Of a DNA stretch of 64,000 nt, positions 25,020 through 33,782 are shown piece after piece. Position 1 is the first letter of the stretch. The number at the start of each line of letters is the position of its first letter. A program made the position numbers and the translations under genes. The stretch covers positions 248,001 to 312,000 of the forward strand of contig NZ_JADFTZ010000001.1 in the NCBI RefSeq assembly GCF_015223105.1. Reading direction: 5' to 3'. The DNA is from Flavobacterium proteolyticum (GTDB taxonomy: Bacteria; Bacteroidota; Bacteroidia; Flavobacteriales; Flavobacteriaceae). The notes under the pieces were generated by a model, which was not told the origin of the DNA, did no database searches, and worked only from the letters and a program-made list of their open reading frames with translations.

Positions 25020-26177
25020 TTAATTTTTAATAGAATCAACAAATCGTTGCTCGGTTTCTTTTAAAGGAAAAATGTTGTTCATTTTCCAAAATTTCTGAGT
25101 ATAATTTGTTCCAGCTTCAAAAATTGTGTTCTCTGAATAACCTTTTTCCGGCAATTCAACATCGTTTTTACTATCAAGTACTAGCAAATCAAATGTTGTA
25201 CTCACATAATCATGAACTTTCTTACCCATTTGAATATATAGATTGAAACTATTTTTATAATACACTAATTCGTATTGATTGTTAGTAAACTTAAACTTAC
25301 ACCAAACCGCATGATCATTAAGTTTGTATTTTGCAATTAAAATGTTTTTTAGTTTTGAATTTTTCTTGTGAGAATCTGCTAATTCAACTTTAAATTCAAC
25401 AATTTTATTTGATTTATTATCAACTATAACATAACCTTCATACAATAATTCATCACTATCTGGGTTGGGAATAATTTTCACATACTCATATTCTAAACCT
25501 GACGCATCTCTTCTTAAGTATCTATCAAATGTATATTCTTTACTCTTAATAAGATTTTCAATTCCGTCGAAATTATAGGCATACTTAACATAATCTCTAA
25601 CATTGTATCCCGAATTCATTCCATTTAAAACAGAACTTGTAGAATCTTGTAAATTAGTTTTTATTGCTCTACTTTGATTAATTAACAAGACCGATTTCCC
25701 ATTTCCTTTCTTTATATAATAATCCATTAAAGCATCTGAATACTTTGTATATTGATTATTGATTTTCACAATTTCTCTACCATAAGTACTTAACTTAGTA
25801 TTTTTAACCGCACGAACTTTTGCATCTTTTATTAATGATTTTAAAAAATCTCTTCCAGAAACGTTTGAGATTATCAACTCATCTAAAATATACACTTTTG
25901 GAGTTAAATAAATTTCAACTTCCTTGTTTTCAAATACAACTTTCTTTGTTTCGTAATTGATATGACTAATTTCAACTTCTTTTATGTGATGCAACGAAAA
26001 TTCTCCATCCTCATTTGTTATCGTACCTGTTAAATTACCTGAATTATCTTTATAAATAACATTTACAAATGGAATAATCTCTTTTGTTTCTGCATCTTTA
26101 ACAATTCCTTTTGTGCTATTTTCCTGAGAAAAACTAAATGTAAAAAAAAGTAAAAAAAATAAGGTGTGCTTAATCAT
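25020..26177 (-). CDS. Secreted protein with N-terminal carboxypeptidase-regulatory-like domain, function unknown
   Basis: The 385 residues begin with a signal peptide (about 1-17, SFSQ). A CarboxypepD_reg-like beta-sandwich follows (about 22-95: KGIVKDAETKEIIPFVNVIYKD ... TITNEDGEFSLH). This domain is common at the N-terminus of Bacteroidetes envelope proteins. The remainder (about 100-385) is not recognised; it contains many beta-strand-like segments and resembles DUF5686-type proteins only in style. The upstream gap contains a 1-mismatch promoter and an inverted repeat in the leader. It is a single-gene unit ending at a terminator. Confidence 0.65.
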   Translation of the reverse strand: MIKHTLFFLLFFTFSFSQENSTKGIVKDAETKEIIPFVNVIYKDNSGNLTGTITNEDGEFSLHHIKEVEISHINYETKKVVFENKEVEIYLTPKVYILDELIISNVSGRDFLKSLIKDAKVRAVKNTKLSTYGREIVKINNQYTKYSDALMDYYIKKGNGKSVLLINQSRAIKTNLQDSTSSVLNGMNSGYNVRDYVKYAYNFDGIENLIKSKEYTFDRYLRRDASGLEYEYVKIIPNPDSDELLYEGYVIVDNKSNKIVEFKVELADSHKKNSKLKNILIAKYKLNDHAVWCKFKFTNNQYELVYYKNSFNLYIQMGKKVHDYVSTTFDLLVLDSKNDVELPEKGYSENTIFEAGTNYTQKFWKMNNIFPLKETEQRFVDSIKN

Positions 26178-26199
26178 AATGTTAGGTGTGTGTTAGTTA

Positions 26200-26230
26200 A
26201 ACTGAATTTATTTTTACTCATCATTCAGTT
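26200..26230. repeat. Inverted repeat in the leader of the 25020-26177 gene
   Basis: AACTGAAT (26200-26207) and ATTCAGTT (26223-26230) pair over a 15-base loop. The hairpin lies 23 bases upstream of the start codon, between the candidate promoter and the gene. Confidence 0.5.
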
Positions 26231-26233
26231 ACA

Positions 26234-26263
26234 CGAAGATACTATTTCTTACAAAAAAAACAA
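26234..26263 (-). promoter_or_regulatory. Candidate promoter of the 25020-26177 gene
   Basis: Minus-strand TTG (26261-26263), 19-base spacer, TATCTTCG (26234-26241), one mismatch to TAnnTTTG. Confidence 0.4.
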
Positions 26264-26311
26264 GTGTTTCTTACATCTTTTTAAAGCACAAAAATTATGA
26301 TAATTGAATTT

Positions 26312-27352
26312 TTAAGATTTATTCGCTAATTGCCCACAAGCCGCATCAATATCTTTACCGCGACTTCTTCGCACTTTGGCTACGATATTATTTTTCTCTA
26401 AAGCCGTTATGTAAGCATTTGTAGCTTCTTCTGATGCTTGTTGAAAAATTCCATCATCAATAGGATTGTATTCGATAAGATTTACTTTACAAGGGACATA
26501 TTTACAGAATTTCACCAAAGCATCAATCGATCTTTTATCATCGTTGATTCCTTTCCAAACCACATATTCGTAAGTAACTTTACTTTTTGTTTTTCTGTAC
26601 CAATATTCCAAGCTTTCACGCAAATCTGTAAGAGGAAAATTTTTAGTAAATGGCATGATTTCGTTGCGAATTTCCTCAACAGCTGAATGTAAGGAAACTG
26701 CTAGTTTAAATTTCACCTCATCATCCGCCATTTTTTTAATCATTTTCGGAATTCCAGAAGTAGAAACCGTAATTCGTTTTGGTGACATTCCTAAACCTTC
26801 ATTAGACGTAATCATATCAATCGCTTTCATTACGTTTGGGTAATTCATCAAAGGTTCGCCCATTCCCATAAAAACGATATTAGACAAAGGTCGGTCGTAA
26901 TACAAACGGCTTTCATTATCAATCGCAGCCACTTGGTCATAGATTTCTCCGGGTTCCAAATTACGCATACGCTTTAATCGAGCGGTTGCACAAAAATTAC
27001 AATCTAAACTACAACCTACTTGCGAAGAAACACATGCTGTAGTTCGAGTTTCTGTAGGAATCAAAACCGATTCTACAATTAAGTCATCGTGCAAACGAAC
27101 GGCATTTTTAACGGTTCCGTCTTCGCTACGTTGTAAGGTATCTACTTTAATGTGATTGATTACAAAATTAGCTTCTAACATGGCGCGCGTTTCTTTAGAC
27201 ACATTAGTCATATCCTCAAAAGTATGGGCGCGCTTTTGCCATAACCATTCGTAAACTTGGTTACCACGAAACGCTTTGTCTCCATTAGAAACAAAAAAGT
27301 TACGCAATTGTTCTTTAGTAAGTGCTCGTATGTCTTTTTTCTCGATTTGCAT
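26312..27352 (-). CDS. rlmN: Dual-specificity 23S rRNA/tRNA (adenine C2) methyltransferase RlmN
   Basis: Radical SAM enzyme that methylates C2 of A2503 in 23S rRNA and A37 in some tRNAs. The 346 residues carry the iron-sulfur motif CSLDCNFC with Cys114, Cys118 and Cys121. The methyl-carrying cysteine is Cys339 in AACGQL near the C-terminus. GEPLMNYPNV and ALSLHSAV-like segments also fit. It is not Cfr, which has a different C-terminus and confers resistance. A TAACTTTG box ends only four bases before the ATG, so the transcript may be leaderless. Confidence 0.97.
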   Translation of the reverse strand: MQIEKKDIRALTKEQLRNFFVSNGDKAFRGNQVYEWLWQKRAHTFEDMTNVSKETRAMLEANFVINHIKVDTLQRSEDGTVKNAVRLHDDLIVESVLIPTETRTTACVSSQVGCSLDCNFCATARLKRMRNLEPGEIYDQVAAIDNESRLYYDRPLSNIVFMGMGEPLMNYPNVMKAIDMITSNEGLGMSPKRITVSTSGIPKMIKKMADDEVKFKLAVSLHSAVEEIRNEIMPFTKNFPLTDLRESLEYWYRKTKSKVTYEYVVWKGINDDKRSIDALVKFCKYVPCKVNLIEYNPIDDGIFQQASEEATNAYITALEKNNIVAKVRRSRGKDIDAACGQLANKS

Positions 27353-27356
27353 GGTG

Positions 27357-27364
27357 CAAAGTTA
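27357..27364 (-). promoter_or_regulatory. -7 box of rlmN, leaderless spacing
   Basis: TAACTTTG on the minus strand ends four bases before the rlmN ATG. With transcription starting a few bases after the box, the message would begin at or next to the start codon. Confidence 0.5.
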
Positions 27365-27398
27365 GGTTAAAATGTCAAAACGTTTAATTGTTAATTTG

Positions 27399-27406
27399 TA
27401 TTTTTG
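27399..27406 (+). promoter_or_regulatory. -7 box of the O-methyltransferase gene
   Basis: TATTTTTG matches TAnnTTTG and lies 18 bases before the ATG at 27425. Its last three bases are an in-frame TTG that should not be taken as the start codon. Confidence 0.5.
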
Positions 27407-27424
27407 TCAAAATTTGATTTCACT

Positions 27425-28066
27425 ATGCATTTCATATCAGAAGATTTAGAAGATTACGTTGCCAATCATTCACAAGCCGAACCTGAGTTATTAGCAAAAT
27501 TAAACAAAGAAACTCATCAAAAAATAATGCAACCTCGTATGTTGAGTGGTCATTTTCAAGGTAGAGTTTTGAGTATGCTTTCAAAAATCATTCGTCCGAA
27601 ACATATTTTGGAAATTGGAACGTATACGGGTTATGCTGCTTTATGTTTAGCTGAAGGATTGGCTGAAAACGGAACTTTAGATACGATTGATATTGAAGAA
27701 GAATTAGTAGATTTTCAAAGAAAATATTTCGATGCTTCTCCATGGAAAGACCAAATTTTTCAACACCTAGGTGATGCGATAGCTATTATCCCAACTTTAA
27801 ATAAAAAATTCGATTTGGTTTTTATTGATGCTGATAAAGAAAACTACGTGAATTACTTCCACTTAATAGTTCCAATGATGAACAAAGGTGGAATTATTTT
27901 ATCCGATAATGTGTTGTGGAGCGGAAAAGTGTTGGAAGAAGTAAAACCTAACGATAAAAGCACACCTGTTTTATTAGACTACAATCAACTACTGAATACT
28001 GACCCAAGAGTAGAAACCGTTTTGTTGCCTATTCGTGATGGTTTAACCGTTAGCCGAGTTTTATAA
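27425..28066 (+). CDS. Class I SAM O-methyltransferase (catechol-OMT-like)
   Basis: 213-residue soluble methyltransferase of the family that includes caffeoyl-CoA and catechol O-methyltransferases. Motifs are EIGTYTGYAALCLAEGL (SAM motif I, about 60-76), TIDIEEE (motif post-I, acidic ribose-binding) and FDLVFIDADKENYVNYF (motif IV, metal and catalytic region) near 130. The SDNVLWSGKV segment near 165 is also typical. The natural substrate is unknown. An in-frame TTG at 27404 lies inside the -7 promoter box, so the ATG at 27425 is preferred. It overlaps the next gene by one base (TAATG). Confidence 0.92.
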   Translation: MHFISEDLEDYVANHSQAEPELLAKLNKETHQKIMQPRMLSGHFQGRVLSMLSKIIRPKHILEIGTYTGYAALCLAEGLAENGTLDTIDIEEELVDFQRKYFDASPWKDQIFQHLGDAIAIIPTLNKKFDLVFIDADKENYVNYFHLIVPMMNKGGIILSDNVLWSGKVLEEVKPNDKSTPVLLDYNQLLNTDPRVETVLLPIRDGLTVSRVL

Positions 28067-29112
28067 TGACTTTCAAAGAAAAAATAAACTTATTCAGAAA
28101 AAACATTACAAAAAACCTATTTGTAAAAACGATTAACGAGACAAAATCAACACATAATAGTATAAAAAACGCATCTGAAATTAAACGAATATTAATTGTT
28201 CGACCAAATCACAGACTGGGAAATCAACTGCTAATTACACCTTTATTACAAGAAGTAATTACTACTTTCCCTGACGCAAAAATTGATGTTTTTCTGAAAG
28301 GTAATCTCGGCCCAATACTATTTAAAAACTATCCCGAAGTAAATAAGATAATTGCATTACCCAGGAAACATTTTAAAGAATTCATAAAATACTTAGGCTG
28401 TTGGTTTTACTTACGCAGACATAAATATGATTTAATTATCAACACGGTTAGTTATTCTTCTTCTGGTTCCATTGCAACTAAAATAACAAAATCAAAATAC
28501 AAAGTATTTGGAAGAATTAAAGATTTGGATTCTTCCATTCACAATGATTACTTACATAACGCTAAACGTCCTGTTTACGATTTTAGAGAAGAAATTAAAG
28601 CATTAGGATTAGATTTACCTGATACTACAATTCCGAAAATCAACATACGCTTAGATTCAAAGGAACTAAAAAAAGGAACGGACGACTTATTTAAACTTAC
28701 TGGAAATACTCAAAAAACCATATGTATTTTCACATATGCAACTAGTGAGAAAAAATACCCAAAAGAATGGTGGAATACTTTTTATGTAGCATTAAAAAAT
28801 GAATTTAAAAACTATACTATCATTGAGATTTTACCTGCCGAAAATGTTTCACAAATTGATTTTAAAGCGCCATCCTATTTCAGTAAAGAAGTACGTGAAA
28901 TTGCGGCTTTAATTGCAAATACGAAACTTTTTATAGGAGCTGATAGTGGTATTATGCATTTGTCTAGTTCCACTAATACAACTACCATTGGACTTTTTTC
29001 AGTAACTGACAAAAATTTATACCAACCTTATTCTAATAATAGTTTCGGGATAGATACTAATGGAAAAGAAATTGATGCCATTTTAAAAGAAATCAAAACC
29101 GTTATTCAGTAA
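28066..29112 (+). CDS. Glycosyltransferase family 9 (heptosyltransferase-like)
   Basis: 348-residue GT-B fold enzyme. The N-terminal half shows ILIVRPNHRLGNQLLITPLL (about 43-62), the conserved start of the ADP-heptose:LPS heptosyltransferase family. The C-terminal half shows IGADSGIMHLSSS near 294-306, the donor-binding signature GxDSGxxHLA. It probably adds a sugar to lipopolysaccharide core or another envelope glycan in the cytoplasm. The donor is not certain. It is coupled to the O-methyltransferase by TAATG and converges on the PAP2 gene with an 11-base overlap. Confidence 0.88.
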   Translation: MTFKEKINLFRKNITKNLFVKTINETKSTHNSIKNASEIKRILIVRPNHRLGNQLLITPLLQEVITTFPDAKIDVFLKGNLGPILFKNYPEVNKIIALPRKHFKEFIKYLGCWFYLRRHKYDLIINTVSYSSSGSIATKITKSKYKVFGRIKDLDSSIHNDYLHNAKRPVYDFREEIKALGLDLPDTTIPKINIRLDSKELKKGTDDLFKLTGNTQKTICIFTYATSEKKYPKEWWNTFYVALKNEFKNYTIIEILPAENVSQIDFKAPSYFSKEVREIAALIANTKLFIGADSGIMHLSSSTNTTTIGLFSVTDKNLYQPYSNNSFGIDTNGKEIDAILKEIKTVIQ

Positions 29113-29680
29113 TAATTTCTGTATTGAATTTGTATCGCTTGCCAGTATAATTGTATAGTTTATAAAACGAAAATCCGAAAAGTCCACCAAAAAAATAACC
29201 TGTTAAAATATCACCCGGATAGTGCAATCCTAAATAAATTCTACTGAAAGCAAATATTAGTGGAAACAAGAACAACAAATAGGTATGTTTATAATACTTT
29301 CGAATAACCAACACTATAAAAGTAGTTGAAGCCATTGAATTTGCGGCGTGACCAGAGAAAAAACTGAATGATTTTCTAGTGATAACTTCACGCATTAAAC
29401 CATCAAATTCGGGATTATTACATGGGCGTAAACGCTCGAATGAATATTTAAATAAATTCGTAATTTGATCAGTAAAGGTTAACAATACTGCTAAAAAAAG
29501 AATAATAATACCTAAACCTTTCCAACCTAATTTCTTTTGAATTAAATAAAAAACTCCAATAAAAAGTGGTGACCAGTAGATTTGTTTTGTGATAATTTTC
29601 CAAAAACCATCAAAAGGTTCTGAACCCAGTCCGTTTAAAAAAAGGAATAATTCTTTATCTAAGTTTATTAAGTGTTCCAA
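29102..29680 (-). CDS. PAP2-family membrane phosphatase
   Basis: 192-residue integral membrane phosphatase with about five or six helices. The PAP2 motifs are present: KYSFERLRP (KxxxxxxRP), FSGHAANS in place of the usual PSGH, and SRIYLGLHYPGD (SRxxxxxHxxxD) with the catalytic histidines. Candidates are undecaprenyl diphosphatase or a lipid A/phosphatidylglycerophosphate phosphatase; the sequence does not decide. It starts two bases after tatA ends, so the two are cotranscribed. Confidence 0.9.
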   Translation of the reverse strand: MEHLINLDKELFLFLNGLGSEPFDGFWKIITKQIYWSPLFIGVFYLIQKKLGWKGLGIIILFLAVLLTFTDQITNLFKYSFERLRPCNNPEFDGLMREVITRKSFSFFSGHAANSMASTTFIVLVIRKYYKHTYLLFLFPLIFAFSRIYLGLHYPGDILTGYFFGGLFGFSFYKLYNYTGKRYKFNTEIITE

Positions 29681-29682
29681 AA

Positions 29683-30030
29683 TTACATTTGTCTTTTTAT
29701 AGGTCCTGTAATATTTTCAATATCTTCTTTAACTTGCTCTATAGGATTTTGAACATCTAAATTAATGTTTTCCATAGGATTTACCATTTTAGTTATCCCT
29801 TCTTTTGCTTTAGCTATTTCTTCAGAAACTCCACCAGTTAAAGTATTCATATCTAATCCTGCTTCTTGAGTTCCTTTTTGGATTTCACTTTTTATTTCGT
29901 TAGTAGCATTTTTTAATTGTGCCATCCCTTTACCTAATGCACGAGCAATATCTGGAATCTTATCTGATCCAAATAACATTAAAACAACTAGAATAATGAA
30001 AAATAATTCGCCTCCTCCTATTCCAAACAT
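29683..30030 (-). CDS. tatA: Sec-independent translocase subunit TatA/TatB family
   Basis: Component of the twin-arginine translocase for folded proteins. The 115 residues have an N-terminal membrane helix (about 3-20, GIGGGELFFIILVVLMLFG), then an amphipathic helix with the family motif FGSDKIPDIARALGKGM, and an acidic, Glu/Lys-rich tail. TatA and TatB are not easily separated; the longer tail leans slightly toward TatB, but Bacteroidetes often have TatA with TatC only. No tatC is in the window. Confidence 0.88.
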   Translation of the reverse strand: MFGIGGGELFFIILVVLMLFGSDKIPDIARALGKGMAQLKNATNEIKSEIQKGTQEAGLDMNTLTGGVSEEIAKAKEGITKMVNPMENINLDVQNPIEQVKEDIENITGPIKRQM

Positions 30031-30057
30031 AACGTATTGTTTTGAAAATTAACTTCG

Positions 30058-30065
30058 CAAAGTTA
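30058..30065 (-). promoter_or_regulatory. -7 box of the tatA-PAP2 operon
   Basis: TAACTTTG on the minus strand, 27 bases before the tatA ATG. Confidence 0.5.
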
Positions 30066-30100
30066 CAAAGTTTTACACCTACTTTATCTTAAAGTAATCA

Positions 30101-30128
30101 AAAAAAAAGACTATCCGAAGATAGTCTT
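30101..30128 (-). terminator. Terminator of the M1 peptidase operon
   Basis: AAGACTATC (30107-30115), CGAA loop, GATAGTCTT (30120-30128), followed on the minus strand by a run of eight T. Confidence 0.85.
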
Positions 30129-30133
30129 GATTC

Positions 30134-32410
30134 TTATTTTTTCTCTAATGTATCAAACTTAGAAACTGTTTCTGCTTTAGGCCAGTAATTGTTTTCAACA
30201 TCTACATCGGCGGTTTCTAATTTTGGATCTAATTGAATTTTTACTACTTTTTTCTCTGTTGCAAAAACTCTTTTAGCAGTATCATTGTTTCTTCTCCAAA
30301 TTTGAGCAGGAAATTTTTGAATTTCACTAGTTCCATCTTCGTATTGAAGCTCTACGATGATTGGCATGATTAATCCTCCTGGCTTTTCAAACTCTACTTC
30401 GTAGAAATATTTAGGTGATTTTAAAGCATTTTTTTCTTCAGCTGTATAATTTTTATTTACATAGTCAGAAAGTGCTTGAACACTATTAACATCCATTGCT
30501 TTTTTCAATTCAGGTTTAAAATCTGGAGCATCTTCAGCAACTAAATACAACATAGGTTCTCCATCGCTAATTTTTCTTCCTCTTCTATTAAACATTGCCT
30601 GAGTTTCTTTTGAAGCTTCTGTTGAAACATAATATTGTTTTACAGTTTTCACACCAATATCGGTATAATCTGTTGAATAGAACCAACCTCTCCAAAACCA
30701 ATCTAAATCAACTGCAGAAGCATCTTCCATAGTTCTAAAGAAATCTTCCGGAGTTGGGTGTTTGAATTTCCAACGATTCGCATATGTTTTGAATGCATGG
30801 TCGAATAATTCATGACCCATAATCGTTTCTCTCAAGATATTTAAACCTGTTGCTGGTTTTCCATAAGCATTAGCTCCAAAGTTGTAAATATTTTCAGAAT
30901 TTGACATAATAGGCTCTAAATATTTTTGATTTCCTTTCATATAAGGTACAATATTTTTAGCTGGACCTCTAGATGCAGGGAAATTTGGATCGAAAGAAGT
31001 TTCAGTTAAGTATTCTAAGAAAGTGTTTAACCCTTCATCCATCCAAGACCATTGTCTTTCGTCTGAATTTACAATCATTGGAAAGAAGTTGTGTCCTACC
31101 TCGTGGATAATAACTCCTAACATTCCGTATTTAATTCTATCACTTACAAATCCTTTTTCATCAGGACGACCGTAATTCCAACAAATCATTGGATATTCCA
31201 TACCTTGATCTTCTGCTGAAACAGAAACTGCTTTTGGATAAGGATAATCAAATGTAAAATGAGAATACGTTTTTAAAGTATGTGCTACCGCTTTTGTAGA
31301 TAAATCTCCCCAAAGTGGATTTGCTTCTTTTGGATAAATTGAAATTGCTAATGGTTTGTTAGTTGGTAAATCAACCGCCATGGCATCAATGATGAATTTT
31401 CTTGAAGTAGAGAAACCAAAATCACGAACATTTTGTGCTTTAAATTTCCAAGTTTTCTTTTTGTCTGAAAAACTACTTTCTTTAGCAACTGCTTCTTCTT
31501 GAGTTACAATTACAACTGGCTTATCAAAAGTTTTTTCAGCTAATTCCCATCTTTTAACTTGTTCTGCTGTAAAAACTTCGCTTCTGTTTTGTAACACTCC
31601 TGTCCCTTCCATAACGTGATCAGCAGGAACTGTAATATTTACTTCATAATCACCAAAAGCTAAAGCGAACTCACCTCTACCCCAAAATTGCATGTTTTGC
31701 CATCCTTCAACGTCATTATAGACAGCCATTCTTGGAAAAAACTGTGCCATTACATACAAACGGTTTCCATCAGGAAATTGCTCGTAACCAGAACGACCGT
31801 TGTTTGCTCCTTCCATATAATTCACAATATTGTACCACCATTTGATTGAAAATGAAACTTTTTCGCCATTTTTTAATGGTTTAGGTAAATCAATACGCAT
31901 CATGGTTTGATTGATGGTATACTTCATTGGATTTCCTTTAGCGTCTTTTACATACTCAATGTTAAAACCTCCTTGAAAAGGACTTCCCATATATTTTTTT
32001 GCAAAACCACTTGTAGTGATGGCTTTGTCCATATTTTGATTTTCTACTAAAGGCGTTTTAGAATCAGGTCTTTCGATATTTTGGTCTAATTGTACCCATA
32101 AATATTCTAACGATTCTTTAGCGTTGTTGTGATAAGTAATGGTTTCAGAACCATAAAGTTTTTTATTCTTATCATCTAACTCCAAATTCATTACATAATC
32201 TGCCTTTTGTTGATAATAAGCAGGTCCTGGAGCACCAGAAGCTGTTCTAAACATGTTAGGAGTTGCCATTTCGTCATACATTTGACGGAACTTATTCTCA
32301 TTATAATGTCCAGGTTCGCGCTTTTTTTCTTCTGGTTTTACATCCTGAGCGATTGCTCCGAAAGTTACTGCTAAAGTCAAGAAAGCACTAAGTACAATTG
32401 ATTTTCTCAT
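30134..32410 (-). CDS. M1-family zinc metallopeptidase (aminopeptidase N-like), secreted
   Basis: 758-residue exported peptidase with a signal peptide (about 1-21, AIAQ). The zinc site is HEVGH at 436-440, with the third ligand Glu459 in WMDEGLN exactly 18 residues later. The usual GAMEN exopeptidase motif is replaced by DQGMEYP near 402-408, so aminopeptidase activity may be altered. The N-terminal domain is the M1 beta-saddle. It is the last gene of a four-gene unit with DUF6702 and two carboxypeptidase-regulatory-domain proteins, all exported or membrane-anchored. A terminator follows. Confidence 0.9.
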   Translation of the reverse strand: MRKSIVLSAFLTLAVTFGAIAQDVKPEEKKREPGHYNENKFRQMYDEMATPNMFRTASGAPGPAYYQQKADYVMNLELDDKNKKLYGSETITYHNNAKESLEYLWVQLDQNIERPDSKTPLVENQNMDKAITTSGFAKKYMGSPFQGGFNIEYVKDAKGNPMKYTINQTMMRIDLPKPLKNGEKVSFSIKWWYNIVNYMEGANNGRSGYEQFPDGNRLYVMAQFFPRMAVYNDVEGWQNMQFWGRGEFALAFGDYEVNITVPADHVMEGTGVLQNRSEVFTAEQVKRWELAEKTFDKPVVIVTQEEAVAKESSFSDKKKTWKFKAQNVRDFGFSTSRKFIIDAMAVDLPTNKPLAISIYPKEANPLWGDLSTKAVAHTLKTYSHFTFDYPYPKAVSVSAEDQGMEYPMICWNYGRPDEKGFVSDRIKYGMLGVIIHEVGHNFFPMIVNSDERQWSWMDEGLNTFLEYLTETSFDPNFPASRGPAKNIVPYMKGNQKYLEPIMSNSENIYNFGANAYGKPATGLNILRETIMGHELFDHAFKTYANRWKFKHPTPEDFFRTMEDASAVDLDWFWRGWFYSTDYTDIGVKTVKQYYVSTEASKETQAMFNRRGRKISDGEPMLYLVAEDAPDFKPELKKAMDVNSVQALSDYVNKNYTAEEKNALKSPKYFYEVEFEKPGGLIMPIIVELQYEDGTSEIQKFPAQIWRRNNDTAKRVFATEKKVVKIQLDPKLETADVDVENNYWPKAETVSKFDTLEKK

Positions 32411-32425
32411 AATATTTCAATTCTT

Positions 32426-32932
32426 TTAATAGTCAATTTTTTGTTGCGTATCACTATTAGTAAACAAAAAGCTATTTTTGTTACTATTAATATTTACATG
32501 AACAATATTTTGTTGCTCTTTGTAAATATCCGTTAATAATGAATTAAAGATTTCGAAGGTATTTATTTTTTTCGATATAGCAATTTTAGTATAAAAAATT
32601 AACACATCGCCTTCTACTTCTCTAGTTAAATAAACAATCTCCTGAGGTTTTTTATTGATAGAAATTTTAATATTTTCTTTGAGATATGTTTTAATTAATG
32701 CTTCAGCTTCGGGCAACTCTTTTGTTGAAGTCAAATACACTTTTTTCTTGTATTTCTTTTCAAGTGCTTTTTCTAAATCATCAATAAAAATTCGATGGGT
32801 AATTTCTATCCTTTTTTTATTTGGTACATAGTCGATTTGAGTTACCGAAACATAAAATTTGTGCCAAACAAATGAGCTTAATAAAACTACAAAAAAAATT
32901 GGAGTAAAATATCGTAAAAAGTTCTTCTTCAT
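32426..32932 (-). CDS. DUF6702-type membrane-anchored protein, function unknown
   Basis: 168 residues: an N-terminal membrane anchor or uncleaved signal (about 7-24), then a periplasmic beta-rich domain with FYVSVTQIDYVPNKKRIEITHR, a strand pattern typical of the small flavobacterial family encoded before M1 peptidases. No catalytic motif is seen. It lies 15 bases upstream of the peptidase and 16 bases downstream of a carboxypeptidase-regulatory-domain gene, so they are very likely cotranscribed. A role linked to the peptidase is inferred only from this linkage. Confidence 0.7.
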   Translation of the reverse strand: MKKNFLRYFTPIFFVVLLSSFVWHKFYVSVTQIDYVPNKKRIEITHRIFIDDLEKALEKKYKKKVYLTSTKELPEAEALIKTYLKENIKISINKKPQEIVYLTREVEGDVLIFYTKIAISKKINTFEIFNSLLTDIYKEQQNIVHVNINSNKNSFLFTNSDTQQKIDY

Positions 32933-32948
32933 TTGGTAAAAATAGTAA

Positions 32949-33782
32949 TTATTCTTTTTTATTTTCTAATTTGTATGCTTTTGCTTTATCGGTTAAATAT
33001 TGAATGAGTTGCAACTCGTATTCAGGTTTTAAAAACAATGATAAATCTTTAACTGGCATTTCGGCATATTGCAAAAAAATTGAAATATCTTCATGCTTAA
33101 TTTTCAAGGTTTCTGTAAAGAAATTATGTGTAAAACGTTCAAACATGTGATCTGAGAATGATTTTGTTTGAATATCACGTTGTCTTCGTTCCTCAAAAAC
33201 TAGCTCTGAGTTCTTTTTAGGATTACTTTTTATTCCGAGTAATTTCCCAATACCTTTACCTATTAACTTTAAATCAAAATTAGAACCATTAGGAGCTAAT
33301 GGATTGTAAATTGCAGTATTTACAGGTGTTCCTAAACGAACATCATCTTCATAATATTTCACTGCCTTAGCATCAATACCACTGAAAGCTTCTCCATAAA
33401 CCTGAATTCGTTTGGTATCTTCTTTTAAAGCTCCAGTTAAAGTGTAAGGAGTAATTTCTACTTCATTAAGCTCAGTAATTTTTAAATGCAATCTAATCTC
33501 AAGTTCTTCTAACCAAAAATCTTTTTCAGTTAACACATATTTTTTAGAATCATAGGAAAGTCCTTGAATATATAAAGTATCTGTTGCTTTTGCTTTTATT
33601 GAAAATTTTCCATCAACATTAGTAACAGCACCAATGTTAGAAGTAATATTGAAAACCGTTAAGTTTTCCACTTCAATAGAATCTGCTACTATCTTTCCTT
33701 TCAAAATTTTTCTCTCAACTTCTTGGGAAAAGACTAGTTGACTAAAAAGAAATATAAAGAATAATATATATTTATTTTTCAT
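32949..33782 (-). CDS. Secreted carboxypeptidase-regulatory-like domain protein
   Basis: 277 residues beginning at the ATG at 33782, which gives a good signal peptide (MKNKYILFFIFLFSQLVFSQ). The regulatory-like beta-sandwich spans about 26-95 (KGKIVADSIEVENLTVFNITS ... VTNVDGKFSIK). The remainder is an unrecognised helical region. An in-frame GTG at 33812 would add residues that spoil the signal sequence, so I reject it. The start overlaps the previous gene by 11 bases. It shares overall plan with its upstream neighbour, suggesting an old duplication. Confidence 0.75.
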   Translation of the reverse strand: MKNKYILFFIFLFSQLVFSQEVERKILKGKIVADSIEVENLTVFNITSNIGAVTNVDGKFSIKAKATDTLYIQGLSYDSKKYVLTEKDFWLEELEIRLHLKITELNEVEITPYTLTGALKEDTKRIQVYGEAFSGIDAKAVKYYEDDVRLGTPVNTAIYNPLAPNGSNFDLKLIGKGIGKLLGIKSNPKKNSELVFEERRQRDIQTKSFSDHMFERFTHNFFTETLKIKHEDISIFLQYAEMPVKDLSLFLKPEYELQLIQYLTDKAKAYKLENKKE

